Assembly: GCA_021785655.1 (NCBI GenBank)
Contig: JAJYET010000017.1
Coordinates: 1 to 45,718, forward strand
From: a bacterium
Lineage (GTDB): Bacteria > Chloroflexota > Dormibacteria > Aeolococcales > Bog-877
Direction: 5' to 3'
DNA: 45,718 nt
Part shown: positions 1 to 7,247 of the stretch, in pieces
Layout of the letters: the number at the start of each line of letters is the position of its first letter
How positions within the stretch are numbered: the first letter of the stretch is position 1
Position numbers and translations under genes: made by a program
Notes under the pieces: model-generated
Database searches by the model: none
What the model saw: only the letters and a program-made list of their open reading frames with translations
What the model was told of the DNA's origin: nothing

Positions 1-66
1 GGGGTCTCTCGCGTGTCAACAACACGACTTTCGCTTTCCAGGGGGCATTTCTGCAGCTTCACATCC

Positions 67-98
67 CCGCGATCATCAGCGTCCGTGGACGATCGCGG
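67..98. repeat. Inverted repeat upstream of the first gene
   Basis: Two perfect 8-base arms, CCGCGATC at 67-74 and GATCGCGG at 91-98, are separated by 16 bases. The right arm ends just before the putative -10 box (100-105) of the leaderless gene at 112. The position suits an operator or a terminator of an upstream transcript, but no regulator is assigned. Confidence 0.45.
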
Positions 99-99
99 T

Positions 100-105
100 T
101 AAGCT
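100..105 (+). promoter_or_regulatory. -10 box of leaderless gene
   Basis: TAAGCT lies 6 bases before the GTG start at 112, with no Shine-Dalgarno sequence between them. The same TANNNT-N6/7-(A/G)TG arrangement recurs through the window. No clear -35 box is visible. Confidence 0.5.
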
Positions 106-111
106 GGCGCG

Positions 112-990
112 GTGGAACTGGGACGCTTCGGGATCTGGACCTCGGCCCTGGACCGCCAGCCCGCTGCCACGGTGCGGCAGGCGGTCGCTGAGCTGGACCA
201 GACCCGCCTCTCCGCTCTCTGGGTTGGGGAGGCGTTCCGGCGCGAGCCGTTCGCCAACTCCGCGCTCTTCCTGTCCGCCTCCCGCCGCCTCGTGGTGGCC
301 ACGGGGATCGCCAACATCTGGGCCCGCGACGCCCAGGCGATGCGGGCTGGGCAGCTCACCCTGGCGGAGGCCTACCCCGCCAGGTTCCTTCTCGGACTGG
401 GGGTGAGCCACGTGCCCCTGGTGGACACCCGGGGCCACCGCTACGACCGTCCCTACACGGCGATGCGCGCTTACCTGGACGCCATGGACCGGGCCCGGTA
501 CGAGTCGCCCCCGCCGGCCGAGGCCCCACCCAGGGTGCTGGCGGCGCTCGGCCCCAGGATGCTGGAGTTGGCCGCGGAGAGGGCCGACGGTGCCCACCCA
601 TACTTCGTTCCCGTCGCCCACACCGAGCTGGCCCGGAGGATCCTCGGGCCGGGGAAGCTGCTCTGCCCCGAGCAGGCCGTGGTCATCGACCCCAACCCGG
701 GGCCGGCCCGGGAGGTCGCCCGCCGCCACACCGGGGCCTACCTCCGCCTTCCCAATTACCGCCAAAACCTGCTGCGGCTGGGCTTCTCCGAGGCCGACTG
801 CGAGGGCGGGGGCAGCGACCGCCTGGTGGACGCCATCGTGGCCCATGGGGACGCGGCCAGGGTGGCCGAACGCATCGGTCAGCATCTGGAGGCCGGCGCC
901 GACCACGTGGCGATCCAGGTGCTGACCCCGGATCCGCTCGCGGTGCCGCTGGCGGAGTGGCACGAGCTGGACCGCCAGCTGCTGGGCTGA
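112..990 (+). CDS. LLM-class F420-dependent oxidoreductase
   Basis: This 292-residue protein resembles bacterial luciferase-like TIM-barrel enzymes that use reduced F420 or flavin. It resembles the actinobacterial 'probable F420-dependent oxidoreductase' group in having the early GRFGIWT segment, a middle RFLLGLGVSH strand-loop and a late 'GADHVAIQVL' strand. At 292 residues it is near the usual length. The GTG at 112 is preferred because a -10-like TAAGCT lies 6 bases upstream, which fits leaderless initiation. The VOC gene starts 5 bases after its stop, so the two are probably co-transcribed. The substrate is unknown. A flavin-dependent monooxygenase function is the main alternative. Confidence 0.85.
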   Translation: MELGRFGIWTSALDRQPAATVRQAVAELDQTRLSALWVGEAFRREPFANSALFLSASRRLVVATGIANIWARDAQAMRAGQLTLAEAYPARFLLGLGVSHVPLVDTRGHRYDRPYTAMRAYLDAMDRARYESPPPAEAPPRVLAALGPRMLELAAERADGAHPYFVPVAHTELARRILGPGKLLCPEQAVVIDPNPGPAREVARRHTGAYLRLPNYRQNLLRLGFSEADCEGGGSDRLVDAIVAHGDAARVAERIGQHLEAGADHVAIQVLTPDPLAVPLAEWHELDRQLLG

Positions 991-995
991 CCTCG

Positions 996-1358
996 ATGCC
1001 GTCCCGCCTCTACACGGTGGTGGTGGACTCCAAAGAGCCGCGACGGCTGGCGGAGTTCTGGGCCGCCGCACTCGACTACCGGGTGGTGTACGACGCTCCC
1101 GACGAGGTGGTGGTGGCCCGGGATGACGACACCTACCCGGGACTGATCTTCGTGCCGGTGCCGGAGGCCAAGACGGTCAAGAACCGGCTCCACCTGGATC
1201 TCAACCCGGACGACCGGGACCGGGAGGTGGAGCGGCTGGAGGGGCTCGGCGCGACCCGGGCGGACGTGGGCCAGGGGGCGGAGGTCACCTGGGTGGTGAT
1301 GCGAGACCCGGAGGGGAACGAGTTCTGCGTCCTGCGGCCCCGCGAGGGCGGCGTCTGA
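996..1358 (+). CDS. VOC family (glyoxalase/bleomycin-resistance fold) protein
   Basis: A 120-residue single-domain protein of the vicinal oxygen chelate superfamily. It begins MPSRLYTVVVDS and contains 'LAEFWAAALDYRVV', 'NRLHLDLNPDDRDREVERL' and the C-terminal 'VMRDPEGNEFCVL', the typical beta-alpha-beta-beta-beta signature of Glyoxalase_6-type proteins. The ATG at 996 is chosen over an upstream in-frame start inside the preceding gene, because the domain begins here. Such proteins may be metalloenzymes or small-molecule binders, and no substrate can be assigned. It follows the F420-type oxidoreductase by 5 bases. Just downstream, GACGGCT/AGCCGTC forms a short hairpin between convergent genes. 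Confidence 0.85.
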   Translation: MPSRLYTVVVDSKEPRRLAEFWAAALDYRVVYDAPDEVVVARDDDTYPGLIFVPVPEAKTVKNRLHLDLNPDDRDREVERLEGLGATRADVGQGAEVTWVVMRDPEGNEFCVLRPREGGV

Positions 1359-1363
1359 CCGGA

Positions 1364-1378
1364 CGGCTCAGCCGTCGG
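1364..1378. terminator. Short hairpin between convergent genes
   Basis: GACGGCT-C-AGCCGTC is a perfect 7-base inverted repeat overlapping the stop region of the minus-strand EamA gene and following the VOC stop. There is no T-tract. It is a possible bidirectional terminator. Confidence 0.3.
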
Positions 1379-2228
1379 CCGGGGCCCGGGACCGGGCGAC
1401 GACCAGCTCGGACCTGGCCAGCCGCTGGACGCCCCAGAGCATCAGGGCCACCGCGGCCACAAGGACTGTTGGGGAGGCGCTGGGAGCGATGCTCTCGCGG
1501 AAGGCGATCAGCCCCAGGAGTGTCCCCGCCACTGGCTCCAGGACACTGAGGGGGGGCAGGCCGGAGCTGAGCGGGCCCGCGTGGTAGGCGCTCTGCTGCA
1601 GCAGGAAACCCAGGGCTCCCACCACCAGTAGGAGGTACGGTTCCCAGGTGGCGAGGGATCCGAGGCGGTGGGTGGCGACCACCGCGATGGTCTGCTTGGT
1701 GAGGGCGTCGGAGACACCGAGGGTGAGCCCGGCCAAGGCTCCCAGCACCATGGCCCGGCTGGAACCGGTGGCCCGCCAGATGAGGGGGAGAGCGGCCAGC
1801 AGCACCAGGGCCAGCAGCACCAGAATCTCGGCCCAGCTCCGGCCCGGAGCCGCCCTGGTGCCCCGTCCCGGGCTCAGCTGAAGGAGGAAGAGGGCGATCC
1901 CGGAGCTGGCGCCCACCGCGGCAGCGAGCTCGGCAAGGGTCAGGAGCCGACGCGAAAGGACGGCTCCCACCAGCAGCGCCACCACCAAATAGGCACTGAG
2001 GATCGGCTCCACCAGCGCCAGCTCACCCTCCCCGAGGGCGGCCGCCTGGAGGCCGTAGGCGAGCACCATGAGCGCCACCGCCAGGAGCCAGGCGCGATTC
2101 CGAAGCAGGTCCCAGACCAGCAGGACGCTCAACGGGCGGTGGGGAGGCTGGGCCCCGGCGGCGCGCTGCTGTGCCGCGGCAGCCAGCCCCAGCAGGAGGG
2201 CAGCGGCTGCGGCCAGTCCGAGGCTCAA
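1368..2228 (-). CDS. EamA/DMT-family transporter
   Basis: A protein of about 286 residues made almost entirely of hydrophobic helices, arranged as two EamA-like halves. It has roughly ten transmembrane segments, with the second half containing 'LLVVGALGFLLQQSAYHAGPLSSGLPPL', 'LEPVAGTLLGLIAFRE' and a last helix 'VLVAAVALMLWGVQRLA'. Members export amino acids, nucleotides or drugs. The frame is open much further upstream, but that part is antisense shadow of the flavin oxidase. The TTG at 2228, with GGGAG 6 bases upstream, gives the normal DMT length. It lies 31 bases after the oxidase gene and is probably in the same operon, so it could export a product or substrate of that oxidase. Confidence 0.8.
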   Translation of the reverse strand: MSLGLAAAAALLLGLAAAAQQRAAGAQPPHRPLSVLLVWDLLRNRAWLLAVALMVLAYGLQAAALGEGELALVEPILSAYLVVALLVGAVLSRRLLTLAELAAAVGASSGIALFLLQLSPGRGTRAAPGRSWAEILVLLALVLLAALPLIWRATGSSRAMVLGALAGLTLGVSDALTKQTIAVVATHRLGSLATWEPYLLLVVGALGFLLQQSAYHAGPLSSGLPPLSVLEPVAGTLLGLIAFRESIAPSASPTVLVAAVALMLWGVQRLARSELVVARSRAPADG

Positions 2229-2259
2229 GGGGGGCTCCCGCCCGCTTCCCTGCCTTCGC

Positions 2260-3654
2260 TCACTGCAGGAGCCGGAGGGCCAGGCGAGCCAGCGGCCCCG
2301 AGGCCCCGACTTCGTCGTCCGACCGCTGCAGCACGCGCTGCGAGATCTCCAACACCTTGGACTGGAGCGGTGGGGGAGGCAGGGGGGTGAGCCGCCTTGT
2401 GACCAGGGGGAGCTCCGTGAGCGGGGTCGCCCGGCCCAGAAGCAGGTCCCTCGCCACCTTGGCCATGAGGGCTGAGGGCCCCACCCCGTGGCCGGAGTAG
2501 CCCAGCGCGTACAGGACCCGCCCGCGCTCCAGCCAGCCGGCGTGGGGTATGCAGGCCATCGTGCCCCCCACCGGGCCGCCCCAGCCGTGCTCCAGGCGCA
2601 GGTCGGAGAGCTGGGGGAAGGTCCGCCGGAAGGTCTCCTCCAGCCGTTGGAAGATCCGGGGGTCGGAGTCCCGGGCGGGGTCCGGAGGTCCGGCGAGAAG
2701 GGGGGCGTCCCTGCCCCCCCAAAGGATGCGCCCATCGGCGGTCGGGCGGTGGAAGTGGGGCATGATCCGCTTGTCCTCGATCCCCATCCCCTGTCCCCAG
2801 CCCACCCTGGCCCATTGCTCCTGTGACAGCGGCGCCGAGAGGGTGATGTAGGCGCAGACTGTGAACAGGTAACGCCGCAGCTGGGGCACGACCCGGGCGT
2901 AGGCGTTGGTGGCCACCAGGACCTGTCGGCTGTCCACCTGGCCCCGCGGGGTGGCCAGCTGCACCCGGTAGGGGCGGGCATCCAACCGGGTCACCGGGGT
3001 GTTCTCGTACACCTTCACCCCCCGGCGCTCGGCGGCATCCCGCAGGCCCCGGGCCAGAGCCGCCGGGTCGAGCAGAAGCCCGTGCTCCTCGAAGTGGCCC
3101 CGCCGCGTCCCGTGCGCCCGCACCATCTCCCAGCACTCGGGGCCGATGACCTCCCGGAAGTCGTCCAGCCCACACAGCCGCGCCGCGCGGAGGTCCTGCT
3201 CGATGCGCAAGTCCTGCTCCGGCCCGCTGGAGACGGTGAGGATACCCGGATGGCTCAGCTGACAGTTGATGGCCTCGTCAGCACAGAAGCGCTCGATCTC
3301 GCCCAGGGTGGCCACCATCTCCAGGTGGACCCGGCGGGCCCCGGCGGGACCCACCTTGCGCACCAGGTCATGGAGGTTGCGCCCCACCATGGTCATGGCG
3401 AAGCCGCCGTTTCGACCGCTGGCGCCGAAGCCGACCTCCCGCGCTTCCAGTACCACGATCTTGGCGCCGGGCACCGCCTCGGCGAGGCGGATCGCCGACC
3501 AGAGACCGGTGAAGCCGCCACCCACGATGGCGAAGTCGGAGGCGACGCCCTCCTCCAGGGGCGCCCGAGCCGGTCCGGCCGGCTGCGAGAGCCAGTAGCT
3601 GGGCTTGGGGAGCTGTCCCCAGGCCGGCTCCGGCTCCGCGGCTTCCATGCCCAT
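2260..3654 (-). CDS. FAD-dependent DAO-family amine/amino-acid oxidoreductase
   Basis: A 464-residue flavoprotein of the glycine/D-amino-acid oxidase (DAO) family, related to PuuB-type gamma-glutamylputrescine oxidases. The dinucleotide-binding motif GGGFTG is at about residues 45-50, followed by VLEAREVGFGASGRNGG, a typical covalent or tight-FAD DAO segment. 'LVATNAYAR' and the C-terminal 'LYALGYSGHGVGPS' motif complete the FAD site. The ATG at 3654 is preferred over one 17 codons upstream because GGGAGGTGGGA precedes it at good spacing. It probably deaminates a secondary amine or D-amino acid. The EamA gene follows 31 bases downstream, and the amidase gene is divergent. Confidence 0.88.
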   Translation of the reverse strand: MGMEAAEPEPAWGQLPKPSYWLSQPAGPARAPLEEGVASDFAIVGGGFTGLWSAIRLAEAVPGAKIVVLEAREVGFGASGRNGGFAMTMVGRNLHDLVRKVGPAGARRVHLEMVATLGEIERFCADEAINCQLSHPGILTVSSGPEQDLRIEQDLRAARLCGLDDFREVIGPECWEMVRAHGTRRGHFEEHGLLLDPAALARGLRDAAERRGVKVYENTPVTRLDARPYRVQLATPRGQVDSRQVLVATNAYARVVPQLRRYLFTVCAYITLSAPLSQEQWARVGWGQGMGIEDKRIMPHFHRPTADGRILWGGRDAPLLAGPPDPARDSDPRIFQRLEETFRRTFPQLSDLRLEHGWGGPVGGTMACIPHAGWLERGRVLYALGYSGHGVGPSALMAKVARDLLLGRATPLTELPLVTRRLTPLPPPPLQSKVLEISQRVLQRSDDEVGASGPLARLALRLLQ

Positions 3655-3779
3655 CTCCGTCCCACCTCCCGATCCGCGATCGCTTCCCGCCGGGTTGGAG
3701 TCCACCGTTGTGGCCCATCTTGAGATCCGGACCGCGGCGCCGCAAGGCCCTTCGGCCCATCCCCCCTCTCACGGGCGTC

Positions 3780-3785
3780 TATACT
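3780..3785 (+). promoter_or_regulatory. -10 box of the amidase gene
   Basis: TATACT lies 12 bases before the ATG at 3798, so the leader would be only a few bases long. No convincing -35 box is seen 17 bases upstream. Confidence 0.4.
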
Positions 3786-3797
3786 CTCCCGAGCGCC

Positions 3798-4928
3798 ATG
3801 CGCAGCGGGCCTCACCGTCTCCTCCACGTCCTTGCCCTGGCCCTGGGCCTCGGAGCCTGGTCCCTCTTCGCCCTCATACCCGCGGCCGCCGCCGCTCCGG
3901 CGCCCAAGGCCCCACCCGCCCCCTATGTGGTGGCCATCGCTCCCGGGCATGGCGGGTACGATCCCGGGGCGGTCTCGCCCTACAACGGGCTCAAGGAGAA
4001 GGCCGTCACCCTCTCGGTTGGGTTGGACCTCAGAGCGCTTCTGGAGGCCGAGGGGGTCAAGGTGGTCATGAGCCGGACCTCCGACACCTACGTGAGCATC
4101 GCCGGCATGGAGGCGGTGGCCGAGGACAACCACGCCAACGTTTTCGTCAGCCTCTGGGTGAACGACTGGAGCACCGCCAGCCTAGAGGGGGTGACCGTCT
4201 TCACCCCGCACTCCTGGGACACCCCCTTCGCCCAGGCGATTGACCAGGCCATGGGCAAGACCATCGCGCCATACGGGATGGGCAACCGGGGGACCCAGCC
4301 GCTGCCCCAGCTGTGGGTCCACGCCACCATGCCCACCGTCACCATCGAGTCCGGGTTCATGAGCAACCAGAAGGATTCCGAGCTGCTGGCCGAGCCCGGC
4401 TTCCGTCAGGCGCTGGCCCAGGGGATCTACGATGGAGTTTTGGCCTTCGCCCCCCAGATCAAGACCATTCACGCCCAGCAGCTCGCCTATCAGGCGGCCC
4501 AGGCCCGGCAGGCCGCAGCCCGCCTGAAGGCGGAACGGCAGGGGACGCTGGTCACGACCATGAGGGGCTGGGCCGTGGTGGCGGGGATGACCGCGATCCT
4601 GCTCTTCCTCGCCCTCTACCGCGACACCCTGGGGCGAGCCGAGCGCTGGGCCTACCACAGGGTGCGGCGGGAGGTGGCCTCCCGTCTTTCAGATGCCCTC
4701 GCCGCCAGCCCTCGCACGGAGCGCCGGGCGCCCGCCAGCAGGCGGCGCCCAGTTGCACCCCAACGCTACGAGCGCCGCCCGGCGCGCCGGCCGAGCAGGG
4801 GGGCGGAGAGGTGGCGGGTTCCCGGGGCCGCGACCCACCCCAGCCGGGTGGTGGAGATGGTGCATCCGGACGAGCCGCTGCGCCGGCGGCGGGAACGAGG
4901 CTCGATCTATGACGACCTGCCCTTCTGA
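3798..4928 (+). CDS. Amidase_3-like cell-wall protein with altered zinc site
   Basis: A 376-residue protein related to N-acetylmuramoyl-L-alanine amidases (AmiC/CwlM fold). Residues 7-33 form a signal peptide or first membrane helix. The domain keeps the first zinc His (H51 in APGHGGYDPGA), the Glu ligand (E67 in GLKEKAVTL) and the catalytic Glu (E184 in VTIESGFMSN). The third zinc ligand, normally His in S-I-H-A-N, is Trp here (W120 in FVSLWVND), so hydrolysis is doubtful. Residues 220-250 look like a charged Ala/Gln-rich coiled coil. Residues about 257-275 form a second membrane helix, followed by a basic tail of about 100 residues. It may be a membrane-anchored peptidoglycan binder or regulator rather than an enzyme. 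The ATG at 3798 is chosen because the signal peptide begins there. Confidence 0.82.
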   Translation: MRSGPHRLLHVLALALGLGAWSLFALIPAAAAAPAPKAPPAPYVVAIAPGHGGYDPGAVSPYNGLKEKAVTLSVGLDLRALLEAEGVKVVMSRTSDTYVSIAGMEAVAEDNHANVFVSLWVNDWSTASLEGVTVFTPHSWDTPFAQAIDQAMGKTIAPYGMGNRGTQPLPQLWVHATMPTVTIESGFMSNQKDSELLAEPGFRQALAQGIYDGVLAFAPQIKTIHAQQLAYQAAQARQAAARLKAERQGTLVTTMRGWAVVAGMTAILLFLALYRDTLGRAERWAYHRVRREVASRLSDALAASPRTERRAPASRRRPVAPQRYERRPARRPSRGAERWRVPGAATHPSRVVEMVHPDEPLRRRRERGSIYDDLPF

Positions 4929-4973
4929 CGGCGAGGCTGCCCGCTCCAATCGGCTGGGATCCGGGACAAGGCG

Positions 4974-4979
4974 TACCAT
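4974..4979 (+). promoter_or_regulatory. -10 box of leaderless small membrane protein gene
   Basis: TACCAT lies 6 bases before the ATG at 4986 with no Shine-Dalgarno sequence, so transcription probably starts at or next to the start codon. Confidence 0.5.
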
Positions 4980-4985
4980 CCGGGT

Positions 4986-5186
4986 ATGACCCACCTTCTC
5001 CGCCATCCCCTCTCCCTGGTCCTCGTGGTCCTGCTGGCCCTCTTCGTGATCTTCTTCGTGGTGCTTCCGGCGCTCTCGCTGATCATCCATGTGGTGATAG
5101 CCGTGGCCATCATCTGGACCGTCCTCTCCCTCTTCCGCTACCAGCAGCACTACCGCCGGCGGCCCCGGGCCCCGCGCAACAGCTAG
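4986..5186 (+). CDS. Small two-helix membrane protein
   Basis: A 66-residue protein with two hydrophobic stretches, roughly residues 8-28 and 31-50, and a basic tail rich in Arg and Tyr (residues 51-66). No family is recognised. The tail and the positive-inside rule suggest that the C terminus is cytoplasmic. A -10-like TACCAT 6 bases before the ATG, strong hydrophobic patterning and an uninterrupted fit between neighbouring genes support it as a real gene. It follows the amidase-like gene by 57 bases. Confidence 0.6.
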   Translation: MTHLLRHPLSLVLVVLLALFVIFFVVLPALSLIIHVVIAVAIIWTVLSLFRYQQHYRRRPRAPRNS

Positions 5187-5209
5187 GGAGCCCCCCCGGC
5201 CGCCGCTGG

Positions 5210-5599
5210 CTAGCCCTCCGGCGGTCTAACGACCTGGTGCCCCGCGCGCGTCAGGGCCTCTATGGCCGCCTCGAGCCGGGGCGACGGAACCATCACGTGA
5301 TCGGTGTCGAAGGTCGAGAGCACGAAAACTGGCACTCCGGCGGCCGCCAGCGGCCCCAGCAGGGCCAGCAGCACCCCGACCAGTTCGTGGGCCAGCGGGC
5401 CCGCGCAGCTGAGCATCCGCCAGGGGCCGCTGCGGCCTTCCCCGGCTGCGGAGAGCTCCCAGGCGTGGACGATGGAGACCTCGTCAGCTGTGCGGGTGAC
5501 GCTGCTCCAGCCCCCGGACCACGCCCATGCCGGGATCTCAGCTCCCGGCTCCAGCCGGGTGATGGCCATCTCGATCGGGGAGAGGCGCAGGTTCGTCAC
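5210..5599 (-). CDS. ACT domain-containing protein (CASTOR-type)
   Basis: A 129-residue protein of the small stand-alone ACT family. The N-terminal half has 'LRLSPIEMAITRLEPGAEIPAWAW' and a 'SSVTRTADEVSIV' strand. The C-terminal half has the ligand-binding helix 'GPLAHELVGVLLALLGPLAAAGVPVFVLSTFDTDHVMV', which closely fits ACT_7/CASTOR-like domains. These bind amino acids and regulate enzymes or sense ligand. The GTG start at 5599 has TACCGT 7 bases upstream, so it is probably leaderless. The neighbouring CBS gene is another small-ligand sensor type, but no direct partner can be named. Confidence 0.85.
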   Translation of the reverse strand: MTNLRLSPIEMAITRLEPGAEIPAWAWSGGWSSVTRTADEVSIVHAWELSAAGEGRSGPWRMLSCAGPLAHELVGVLLALLGPLAAAGVPVFVLSTFDTDHVMVPSPRLEAAIEALTRAGHQVVRPPEG

Positions 5600-5606
5600 C
5601 GGAGCG

Positions 5607-5612
5607 ACGGTA
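5607..5612 (-). promoter_or_regulatory. -10 box of the ACT gene
   Basis: On the minus strand TACCGT is followed by 7 bases and the GTG at 5599. There is no Shine-Dalgarno sequence. Confidence 0.5.
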
Positions 5613-5648
5613 CCGGCAGTGGCGGGTGGTGCGGTGGGGTGAGCCTCC

Positions 5649-6140
5649 TCAGAGACCCGGCCAGGAGTCTTCGAGGTGGAATTCGCCCGCCGCTCCGCCG
5701 CACTCGGGGCAGGGGGAGGGTGGCGTGAGCCCCCGCTGGGAGGCGCCGCAACGGCCGCATACCCAGACGTGGTGGCAGAAGTACGAGACTAGGGCGGTCC
5801 GGGAGAGCCTTCCCACCAACTTCCCGTGGCTGACCACCGGCAGGGTGCTGAGACGGCGGTTCAGGAGGAGGTCGGCGGCCTCGGTGAGGGGGCGTTCCTC
5901 GTCGAGGGTCTCGGCGGGTGCCGCCATGAATTCCTCGACGGTGTGGCCGTGCCGGCGGGTGAGCTCCCTCGGACCGAGCGTTCCCACCACCTCCATGTGC
6001 TCGTTCACCACTGGGGCCGTGACCAAGCGGCGCTTCCTCAGGGTGCGCACCGCCTCGGCCCGGGGCGCGTGGCTGGAGATGGAAACCACGTCCCGGCTCA
6101 TGACCTCCCAGACCCTCGGCAGCGCGGCCTCGGTGTCCAT
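5649..6140 (-). CDS. CBS-domain pair with C-terminal zinc ribbon
   Basis: A 163-residue protein. Residues about 10-120 form two tandem CBS motifs ('VMSRDVVSISSHAPRAEAVRTL', 'RLVTAPVVNEHMEVVGTL', then 'FMAAPAETLDEERPLTEAADLL', 'STLPVVSHGKLVGRLSR'), which usually bind adenosyl nucleotides. The last 40 residues hold a four-cysteine zinc ribbon, CGRCG and CPECGG. The ATG at 6140 is preferred over one two codons upstream because GGAGGG sits 6-7 bases before it. TACGCT/TAAGCT boxes at 6183-6193 could serve as the -10 of a short leader. It probably senses cellular energy charge and binds a partner through the ribbon. The partner is unknown. Confidence 0.85.
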   Translation of the reverse strand: MDTEAALPRVWEVMSRDVVSISSHAPRAEAVRTLRKRRLVTAPVVNEHMEVVGTLGPRELTRRHGHTVEEFMAAPAETLDEERPLTEAADLLLNRRLSTLPVVSHGKLVGRLSRTALVSYFCHHVWVCGRCGASQRGLTPPSPCPECGGAAGEFHLEDSWPGL

Positions 6141-6219
6141 CCGCATCCCTCCGACTCTCCTGCGGGGCCAGACCCCAGCGCGAGCGTAGCTTAGACCCCC
6201 GAAGGTCCCCAGCGAGAAA

Positions 6220-7026
6220 TCACCCGGGTGTGGCCCCCGCGACCTCAGGGGTGTAGGTGAGCTGCAGCTGCGAACCCGCCGGTCTGAAGCCCAGTTCCCG
6301 GTAGAGCCGTATGGCTGGTCCACCTGGATCCGCCACGATCACCAGGCGTCGGGCCCCGAGGTGGGTCACGGCGTGGCGCGAGGCCGTGACCAGGACGGCG
6401 CTGGCCAGCCCCTGGCGCCGGTGCCCCGGATGGGTCTGCACGTGCTGGAAGCGGGCGGTGCCGCCCCGTCCGCTCACGATCCCGCATCCGGAGACCAGCC
6501 CCTCCTGCCAGAAGGCACCGAAGAAGGCGGCGCGCCCGGTGGCTTCCATCCGCCGGTAGTCGGCCTGCCGGGCGGCTTGGTACTTCGGAGCTGCCTCCGC
6601 AGACCAGCAGGCCACCGTAAGCTCCTGGAACTTTCCCCAGTCGTCCTCGCCGGCCAGCCGGCGCACCTCGATGGCGGCCGGAGGTCGCCGCGGGGAGGAG
6701 ATCCGCTCCGTCAGCAGGGCCCGGTCGCGGGTCAGCTGCAACCCGGCTGCGACCAGCGGCCCGAGGCGGCTGGCCCCGCGCTCCGAGCTGCGGTCCCAAC
6801 CGATGGCGACATGTCGGGCGCCCGGGAATGCCCGCCGGAAGGTCTGGAGCCACCGGGACGCGTCCTCCACCGGCGCCGCGCCCGCCAGGAGGATGAAGTT
6901 GCCCCAATAGAAACCCGGGTTGAGAGGAGCGCGAACCACCAGGTGGTCCTCGGCATCCTCAAGCTCGCCACCGGCCAGGCGTAGGACCATGAGGTCGGTC
7001 CGGAAGGCGAGCGAGCGGACGCGCAC
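6220..7026 (-). CDS. GNAT-family N-acetyltransferase
   Basis: A 268-residue protein with an N-terminal region of about 130 residues of unknown fold and a C-terminal GNAT acetyl-CoA domain. The CoA-binding motif A is 'QHVQTHPGHRRQGLASAVLVTAS', followed by 'LGARRLVIVADPGGPAIRLYRELGFRPAG', the standard GNAT end. The acceptor cannot be predicted. An ATG 26 codons upstream lacks any ribosome-binding site. The GTG at 7026 has TACCGT exactly 7 bases upstream, matching the leaderless pattern of other genes here, and it leads straight into conserved-looking sequence, so it is preferred. The gene is divergent from the Kelch lipoprotein gene. Confidence 0.82.
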   Translation of the reverse strand: MRVRSLAFRTDLMVLRLAGGELEDAEDHLVVRAPLNPGFYWGNFILLAGAAPVEDASRWLQTFRRAFPGARHVAIGWDRSSERGASRLGPLVAAGLQLTRDRALLTERISSPRRPPAAIEVRRLAGEDDWGKFQELTVACWSAEAAPKYQAARQADYRRMEATGRAAFFGAFWQEGLVSGCGIVSGRGGTARFQHVQTHPGHRRQGLASAVLVTASRHAVTHLGARRLVIVADPGGPAIRLYRELGFRPAGSQLQLTYTPEVAGATPG

Positions 7027-7033
7027 CGGGGCC

Positions 7034-7039
7034 ACGGTA
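7034..7039 (-). promoter_or_regulatory. -10 box of the GNAT gene
   Basis: TACCGT on the minus strand, then 7 bases, then the GTG at 7026. It supports a shorter start than the longest open frame. Confidence 0.45.
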
Positions 7040-7247
7040 CTACCGCGGGAAGGGCGGCCGCCCAGCCAATCCCCAGGCTGGCCCGGTAGTCTGACACGAG
7101 CCATTTCGGGCGGGGCGGATGGACGCCAGCGGAACGCCTCAGTCGGCGCCAGCTCACCGGTCCGAAGCTACACAGCCTTCGCTCGGGTGCACCCACACCC
7201 TCCCGGCCGGGGATAGGTGGACGCCCGGGACCGGTGCAGGAGTCCAG

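Noticed and set aside
2229-2981. Long N-terminal extension of the EamA frame
   Set aside because: This part lies antisense-frame within the flavin oxidase gene and is Trp/Arg/Pro/Ser-rich. The EamA fold starts near 2228.
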